Origin: Coemansia sp. RSA 487
Taxonomy: Eukaryota; Kickxellomycota; Kickxellomycetes; Kickxellales; Kickxellaceae
Length of the DNA stretch: 22,114 bases
NCBI GenBank assembly: GCA_027577595.1
Contig: JANBRJ010000156.1
Location: forward strand, 1 to 22,114
Direction: 5' to 3'
Part shown: positions 16,871-22,114 of the stretch, piece by piece
Layout of the letters: every line of letters starts with the position of its first letter
Numbering within the stretch: the first letter of the stretch is position 1
Made by a program: the position numbers and the translations under genes
The notes under the pieces: generated by a model
What the model saw: only the letters and a program-made list of their open reading frames with translations
What the model was told of the DNA's origin: nothing
Database searches by the model: none

Positions 16871-18412
16871 ATGTTACAGCAGATGATGTCGTATCCTCAG
16901 CAGTCGAACTTTATGTTCTTTGGCTCAGACAGCAGCAATGACAACACGCTGACCCAGGCGCAGTCTATGGGCGCTGCTGGAGCGTACCAGCACGGACATC
17001 TGGGCATGGCCTCGGATGTCTCGGGCGCCAGTGCGGCAGCAGCGGCGGCGGCTGTGGCAGCGGCAGCAGGCAGCAACAGCAGCGGCGTGAATGCGTATTT
17101 CGTCAACAATAGCCATGCGCTTATGGCGGCGGCGGCAGCGGGACATGCAGGCATGTACCAGACAGCAGCAGCAGCAGCCAGTATGATAGACACACAGCAG
17201 CAGCAGCAGCACCACCACCACCACCACCAGCGCAGCGGGTCGCTTTCCAGCGCAACGGTTGCAGCGGCAGCCACCGGCGGAGCCATCGGCGCAGAGCACC
17301 GGCGGTCGCCCAGCGGCAGCGTGCGGTCGGGCGTGGGAAGCATCGACCATGCACAGCGGCGCGCAACGCACAACGCAATCGAGCGGGCGCGGCGCGAGTC
17401 GCTGAACGGCCAGTTCCAAGACCTGGCGTCGGCCGTGCCATCGCTCACGCAGGTGCGGCGCCCCAGCAAGGCCACGATTGTTGAAAAGTCCCTTGAGCAC
17501 ATCAGATCCTTCAGGCACAAGATGGAGACGCGCGACAGCTACATCGCCAAGCTGCGCATGCGCAATCTCGAGCTCCACGACGAGGTCAACCGCCTGCGCA
17601 AGCAGCTGGGGCTCGAGCCCCTCGACAACGATGCCGAAGATCTTCCCGAAACCATCAGCGAGGCGCCCGAGGACCAGCTGCAGCCTGCCTCACAGAGCGC
17701 CGCCGCCGTCGCCACCGGCGTTTTCATCCAGCCACATCCCCCGCACAAGAGGCGCCAGCAGAGCCTGGATCTGGGCGCCGTTTCCGCTGCGTCTGGCTCC
17801 GGCAGCTCGGGCAGGCCCCTGCTGCGCGTGCAGACGTCCAACATATCCAAGCACACACAGCGCGCACCACAGACGCCCCAGGCTCTGCTGGCACCTGCTG
17901 CAACGACCACCGTCTCGGCCGTCGGCGGAGACCACAGCAGCGGCGATGCGTCACCGATGTCGTCATCAGCGTCGCCTCTCAACATCTCGCCGCTGTCGGC
18001 CCCGGTCATCTCGCACACTGCGGCATCGGCGTCGCAGTTTCCGTTCTCCACAATGCAAGCGACGTCCGAAGCGACGGCGGCGGCCGCCGTCGCTGCTGCT
18101 GCAGCCGCCGCTGCAATGCAGCAACAACTCTTTTCCAGCGGCATTGTCACCACAATGGCGCAGCAGCCGCTGCACCAGCAGTGCATTGCTGGTGCCACCA
18201 CAACCGCTGGCGGTTATGCGATGGCGCCACAGCCTGCCGGTCTGGGACTCATCGACATGAGCAAGCTTTCCGAGGTGTTTAGTGCAAACACCGCTACAAA
18301 CGCAGCCAGTGCAAGCATCATGTCAATGTCCATGCCTGCCAACGACCTGGCTAGTAGCGCCAGCCCTGGCATGAGTCTGGAGGGAAGTCCGTCTATCAGC
18401 ATGGCCCAGTAA
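16871..18412 (+). CDS. basic helix-loop-helix leucine-zipper transcription factor
   Basis: 513 residues, one exon as read. The DNA-binding domain starts at about 162 with RRATHNAIERARRESLNGQF. H167, E171 and R175 are the H..E...R residues that contact E-box DNA, followed by helix 1, a loop (AVPSLTQVRRPSK) and helix 2 (ATIVEKSLEHIRSFRHKM). The coiled coil continues through LRMRNLELHDEVNRLRKQL (228-246), a zipper-like extension. The rest is low complexity: alanine runs (54-67, 86-90, and a longer one near 400-415), Q5 and H6 tracts at about 109-119, and Ser/Ala-rich C-terminal sequence, typical of fungal regulators. ATGTTACAG at the start ends like a splice acceptor, so translation might begin at the next in-frame ATG (16883) after a spliced leader. 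Target genes are unknown. Confidence 0.9.
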   Translation: MLQQMMSYPQQSNFMFFGSDSSNDNTLTQAQSMGAAGAYQHGHLGMASDVSGASAAAAAAAVAAAAGSNSSGVNAYFVNNSHALMAAAAAGHAGMYQTAAAAASMIDTQQQQQHHHHHHQRSGSLSSATVAAAATGGAIGAEHRRSPSGSVRSGVGSIDHAQRRATHNAIERARRESLNGQFQDLASAVPSLTQVRRPSKATIVEKSLEHIRSFRHKMETRDSYIAKLRMRNLELHDEVNRLRKQLGLEPLDNDAEDLPETISEAPEDQLQPASQSAAAVATGVFIQPHPPHKRRQQSLDLGAVSAASGSGSSGRPLLRVQTSNISKHTQRAPQTPQALLAPAATTTVSAVGGDHSSGDASPMSSSASPLNISPLSAPVISHTAASASQFPFSTMQATSEATAAAAVAAAAAAAAMQQQLFSSGIVTTMAQQPLHQQCIAGATTTAGGYAMAPQPAGLGLIDMSKLSEVFSANTATNAASASIMSMSMPANDLASSASPGMSLEGSPSISMAQ

Positions 18413-19002
18413 AAATGCAAAAAGCGTTTCTCCGCTGTGTGGTTTGCCTTTTCTGGGTCATAATTATCTCATGCACATTTCGGTCCCTCCCACTCAATTC
18501 TTTTAACGACAAAACCCGCACTTCTTTCACGCCCTCGGGGGGTCTGTACTAAGTGGACAAGACCTCCCTTTAAAACTAACGTCCAAATTATAGCCAAACA
18601 CACTACTAACGCATCCATATTCCCCTTGCTCTGCTCAGTAGTAGGGGAGGGGGAAAACGAGAATAAAGGAGGGAAGCGGAAGCGAAAGGGGAAGCTTTTT
18701 CTTTACCGACTGTGTGGTTCTTTTTCCCCTCCACCTTCAATGTAATATTTGACTTTTTTGCATCTTTCTCCTCCACAAACCTGCCCAACCCTCCTTTGGG
18801 TCTGTTTCTGTTCCTGTTCCAAACCGTAAAGTCAACTAAACTCGGAGACAAAACGCATTTCAACTATAAGTCTTTCTTCGTAACTTTTTTGTTTAATTTT
18901 TTCCCAGACATTTCTCAGTAAAAACCTCCATATACAAACTCATTATCGTTTTTGACTAAAGTCCATAAAGACACCTTCACTGCTACCAACAAACAACACT
19001 AT
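18413..19002 (+). other. convergent spacer between the bHLH and E2 genes
   Basis: Two 3' ends face each other here. AATAAA at about 18662 may serve the bHLH transcript. No gene-like frame was seen. Confidence 0.5.
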
Positions 19003-19647
19003 TTACCAATCTAACGACTTGTCCACGCAGCGCCGTACCTCTCTTCTATATGCCTTCTTATCGTCGCGCCACATCTTTGCCGCATCCACATTAGCCGGTG
19101 AATCGGGGTTGGGCTCGCTGAGCATCGAGATAATGCTCACTAGGATCGTTTCGACCGTCTGCACGGGGCTCCAGCGCTCCTCAGCCCTCTCGTATCCATT
19201 GGGATCATCCCCCGCTTTGTGGAGAATCGATATACAGACCCGTCCATCCTGGTACACGTTTGGATGCCATAGGTCCGATGTGAACCTCATTGCTGGTGGC
19301 TCATATGGATAGTTGAGTGGGAACTTTAGCACCGCCTTGAACATCCCACCCTCGTAGTACGAGTCTGCTGGCCCTAGCAGCGTGACATTCCACTATATTG
19401 CGAAAATGCAAAGAAAGTGCATTTGCTGTTAGCATCGAATTGCTTGTGGAATTTGTAAACAAGCCCAAGGAGCCCCCTTCTTTCTTTCTTTCTTTCTTGG
19501 GCATGGGGATAAAAAGCTTACCTCAAATAAATTGTCGTCATCTACCAGTCCGACAGAGAACGACGAACTTTCTCCTTTGGACAGCTGATTTAGTTCCTTT
19601 TGCAGCTTAATTGATGCCGCTCTAGTCACTGCTGCTTGCGAATCCAT
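19003..19647 (-). CDS. UBC7: ubiquitin-conjugating enzyme E2, Ubc7/UBE2G1 class (one intron)
   Basis: 171 residues in two exons: 19647-19522 and 19392-19003, with a phase-0 intron 19521-19393 (GTAAGC...CAATATAG; GCTAACA branch site). Splicing joins [11 protein letters not shown] to [20 protein letters not shown], the conserved E2 core. HPN at 85-87 and active-site C95 in GRVCISIL are present. The acidic insertion [17 protein letters not shown] after the cysteine defines the Ubc7/UBE2G class, known for ER-associated degradation. YEGG and SPANVDAAK favour UBE2G1 or S. pombe Ubc15 over UBE2G2, so the symbol is approximate. The ATG at 19647 is chosen because the further upstream frame offers only TTG. 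It is divergent from RAD16 across 485 bp. Confidence 0.92.
19478..19498 (+). repeat. (CTTT)n microsatellite inside the E2 intron
   Basis: About five CTTT units on the plus strand, so AAAG units in the transcribed strand of the E2 intron. Confidence 0.9.
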
Positions 19648-20132
19648 ATTATGTTTGAACAAAAAACGTATAGTAAAAGTATAGTGTATAGTGTAGAAAA
19701 AGAAAAAGAAAAAGAAAGAGAGGGATTAAAACGTTCTTCGTAACTAGTAAACATGAACTGGAGGGACAACCTTTTTTTTTTGTCTTCTGTAGAGGCCATT
19801 TTTTCCCGCACCTTTTGCCACTGAAGAAGGGTTTGGAACTTTTTGCACGATTTAAAAAGCAAGCTTGCTTTTGACACACAAAAGCATCAACCAAATCAGA
19901 TCACCATCAAATGCCTTTCTGTTATTTTATTTGATGGCTCTCGTCATCATCAAAGCAGCGATTTCAATCAATTACTTTCTCTCCACAGAAAAGATTCTAT
20001 TACCTTTGATGAAAAGGGCTAGTTTTTCACTCTTCAAACGTTTTTTTACTCTCCTACGCTTTCTTCAACTATTATCCCTATTCCCCCACTTTTCTAACCC
20101 TTACTGTATAACTCTATTAACAAGAGAAACAT
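19648..20132 (+). promoter_or_regulatory. divergent promoter region between the E2 gene and RAD16
   Basis: The shared 485-bp upstream region of two outward-facing genes. It holds an AAAAAG-type repeat (about 19695-19722) in the E2 leader and a perfect 18-bp palindrome AAAAGCAAGCTTGCTTTT (19855-19872) near the middle. Pyrimidine-rich tracts at 20040-20100 precede the RAD16 ATG. Confidence 0.6.
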
Positions 20133-22114
20133 ATGGTCACCACAAGAGCTTCTTCTCGGAAGCAAGACAGCAGCAGTGCACCGCCCACGATCGCCGCCGC
20201 CCCATGCAAAAGAAGCCGCAAACCTGTTCCTAAGGCTGTTGCCAACAAACTAATGGTGAAAGCCGAAGCTAACGGTGCAAGAATTGCAACAGCAGCAGCA
20301 GTCGAATCTGACACAGGCGACAAGACACAAATCGATGGTGGATCTAGCCATCTTGCAAGCACCATCGAAAAAGGGTCCTTGGTATCAACTGCCCCTAGCC
20401 CTGGCCCCGATACCAGTAACCCCGTTAACGACGATGACGAGCCGCTCCATACGAAACTCAAGCTCCAGCCGCTCGACGCCCAGACGATGCCCACCCCTGC
20501 TAGCCTACAGTTTATAGCCACGCATTTGCCACATGTCGTGCATGACAACTCTGCAGCCACGGCTTCGGGAGGTCAACCCACTGCAAACAATGCCAGCAAT
20601 ATGCCAGTTGCTTCCAAGAGTCAACAAAATCCAATAAATAACAACAGACCGTTTGTACACAATAAATCACAAAACAAAAAATCCGAGAAAGCTCTGAAAA
20701 GGCAACAGCAGCAGCAAAAACAGCTACAGCAGCCTCAGCCTCAGCCTCAGCCTCAGCCTCGCAGAGAGATACCTCGGGTGGTTAGGACCGTGCGACCAAT
20801 CGATCTACCTGAAGACAATATCGACTATAGCTTGTACTGCCAAGTATTCTTGCACCACCCCCATTTGCAAAATACATGGAGGTCGCTGGAACAGGCAGCG
20901 GCAAACAAGCAGACTGGTAAGGCTGACCAGCCGCACGATCTCAAAATGCAGCTCTTGCCATTCCAGCAGGAGGGCGTCTGGTGGATGATGCAGCAGGAGT
21001 CGACGCAGTTTCGCGGCGGCATTCTAGCCGACGAGATGGGGATGGGCAAGACGCTTCAGACGATTGCGCTGCTTCTTCTCAGCAGTGGCAAACCGACGCT
21101 GGTGGTATGTCCAACGGTGGCATTGATGCAGTGGAAGGCTGAAATCGAGAAGGCTACCGATGCGCTGTCAGTATTTGTGTTCTATGGAAACGACCACAAG
21201 CAGTTAGTGGACGCAGGCAGCAGTGGGGTAGATAAGGAGCAGTTGGCTAAACACAATGTCATTCTGACAACGTACGCGGTAATGGAAAGCGGGTATCGTC
21301 GCGAACACACAGGGTTCCGGAGCAAGGGTCATCTGTACCATGAGCCTTCGTTGCTGCATCAAGTGAGCTGGTTCCGGCTCGTGTTAGACGAGGCACACAA
21401 CATCAAAGACCGCTCCAGCAACTCTGCGCGCGCTGCATTTGCGCTAAAGACACAGCGTATGTGGGCACTGACCGGTACGCCTCTGCATAACCATGTCGGC
21501 GAACTGTTTTCACTGATCCGTCTGACTAAAGCCGATCCATTTAGTATGTACTTTTGCCACTCATGTGATTGCAAGTCGCTACACTGGAACTTTTCACACG
21601 GCGGAAATTATTGCCATGATTGTGGACACAAGGGTACGTGGCACTTTTGTTACTGGAACATGCACATCCTCAAGCCGATCCAGCTCAACTCGGCATCGTC
21701 GCTGGCGAGTCGAACGGCCTTCCGCAAGCTGGGGATCCTTCTGGACACCATCATGCTACGTCGCACCAAGATTGAGCGTGCAGAGGATCTGGGTTTGCCA
21801 CCGCGCATTGTCGTGCCTCGCAGAGACAAGTCCAGTCCTGCCGAAGAGGAGCTATATACCTCACTGTTCAAGGAGTATAAAGATGAGTTTGGCACGTATT
21901 CGCAGTACGGAACGGTGCTCAACAGCTACACCAACATTTTCGAGCTGATCACACGGATGCGATTGGCAGCAAACCACCCAGACCTCCTGCGGTTCAAGGT
22001 CAGCTCTGATGCGCGTGTCGGGTGTGGCTCCAATGATACGCTGGTTTGCGCGATCTGCAACGAGGAGGCCGAGGATCCGATCGTGTCGCGCTGCAAGCAC
22101 GTGTTCTGTCGTGT
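20133..22114 (+). CDS. RAD16: Rad16-type SNF2 ATPase/RING protein, 3' end beyond window
   Basis: The frame is open from the ATG at 20133 to the window end (660 codons and two bases), with no stop or intron seen. Residues 1-270 are a disordered, Ser/Pro/Gln-rich N region, including a hexanucleotide-coded Q-P run. The SNF2 ATPase has LLPFQQEGVWWM and GGILADEMGMGKT (Walker A, K306), CPTVALMQW, DEAH (419-422) and LTGTPLHN. A cysteine/histidine-rich insertion (475-505, CHSCDCKSLHWNF...CHDCGHKG) and the following ILKPIQ block are specific to Rad16 homologues. A C3HC4-type RING starts at C639 (CAICNEEAEDPIVSRCKHVFC) and is cut by the window edge. Rad16 works with Rad7 in global-genome nucleotide excision repair of non-transcribed DNA and in an E3 ligase. 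The helicase C domain should lie beyond the window. Confidence 0.95.
   Translation, partial: MVTTRASSRKQDSSSAPPTIAAAPCKRSRKPVPKAVANKLMVKAEANGARIATAAAVESDTGDKTQIDGGSSHLASTIEKGSLVSTAPSPGPDTSNPVNDDDEPLHTKLKLQPLDAQTMPTPASLQFIATHLPHVVHDNSAATASGGQPTANNASNMPVASKSQQNPINNNRPFVHNKSQNKKSEKALKRQQQQQKQLQQPQPQPQPQPRREIPRVVRTVRPIDLPEDNIDYSLYCQVFLHHPHLQNTWRSLEQAAANKQTGKADQPHDLKMQLLPFQQEGVWWMMQQESTQFRGGILADEMGMGKTLQTIALLLLSSGKPTLVVCPTVALMQWKAEIEKATDALSVFVFYGNDHKQLVDAGSSGVDKEQLAKHNVILTTYAVMESGYRREHTGFRSKGHLYHEPSLLHQVSWFRLVLDEAHNIKDRSSNSARAAFALKTQRMWALTGTPLHNHVGELFSLIRLTKADPFSMYFCHSCDCKSLHWNFSHGGNYCHDCGHKGTWHFCYWNMHILKPIQLNSASSLASRTAFRKLGILLDTIMLRRTKIERAEDLGLPPRIVVPRRDKSSPAEEELYTSLFKEYKDEFGTYSQYGTVLNSYTNIFELITRMRLAANHPDLLRFKVSSDARVGCGSNDTLVCAICNEEAEDPIVSRCKHVFCR
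20730..20759 (+). repeat. CAGCCT hexanucleotide repeat in RAD16
   Basis: Five perfect units coding Gln-Pro five times, after a glutamine-rich stretch. Probably length-variable among strains. Confidence 0.95.

Noticed and set aside
17121-18201. Long antisense frames across the bHLH gene
   Set aside because: They are shadows of GC-rich repeated alanine, glutamine and histidine codons in the real gene.
18606-18863. 85-codon minus-strand frame after the bHLH gene
   Set aside because: Low-complexity purine-rich sequence without coding character, in a convergent 3' spacer.

Overview
The window looks like a gene-dense stretch of a fungal nuclear genome, probably from an early-diverging lineage. 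A Kickxellomycotina-type fungus such as Coemansia is my guess, not shown by the sequence. Evidence for a fungus: a eukaryotic tRNA-Pro, a Bmt5-type rRNA methyltransferase, an Ort1-type ornithine carrier, FSH1-family serine hydrolases, Rad16 and Tim10. Introns are few, about 90-130 bp, with GT..AG ends and CTAAC-like branch sites. Intergenic spacers are mostly short and pyrimidine-rich.

Layout. 1-2,600: tRNA-Pro(UGG), a Rad60/Esc2/NIP45 SUMO-like-domain protein, a small RRM-like protein, and convergent TIM10. 2,800-5,010: BMT5 and MND1; the only intron of MND1 falls directly after the ATG. 5,010-9,000: an AT-rich, repeat-rich insertion unlike its neighbours. It holds an unrecognised 2.5-kb element (5746-8263) with about 89-bp terminal inverted repeats. 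Inside are two 292-bp inverted arms that appear identical, and one intact 254-codon gene for a four-helix membrane protein; no transposase is visible. 9,300-11,350: proteasome beta5 (PRE2) and convergent ornithine carrier ORT1. 11,860-14,330: a possible 43-residue spliced micro-gene, then two tandem FSH1-family hydrolases sharing an intron position. 14,330-16,870: 2.5 kb with no convincing gene, upstream of a bHLH-zipper transcription factor (16871-18412). 19,000-22,114: a Ubc7/UBE2G1-type E2, divergent from a RAD16 homologue that runs off the window end.

The host genes are mostly unrelated housekeeping genes. A loose theme is genome maintenance: Rad60, Mnd1, Rad16 and an E2. There is no sign of an operon or biosynthetic cluster. 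The part most likely to be undescribed is the element at 5746-8263 with its palindromic arms, hairpin-bearing ends and lone membrane-protein gene.
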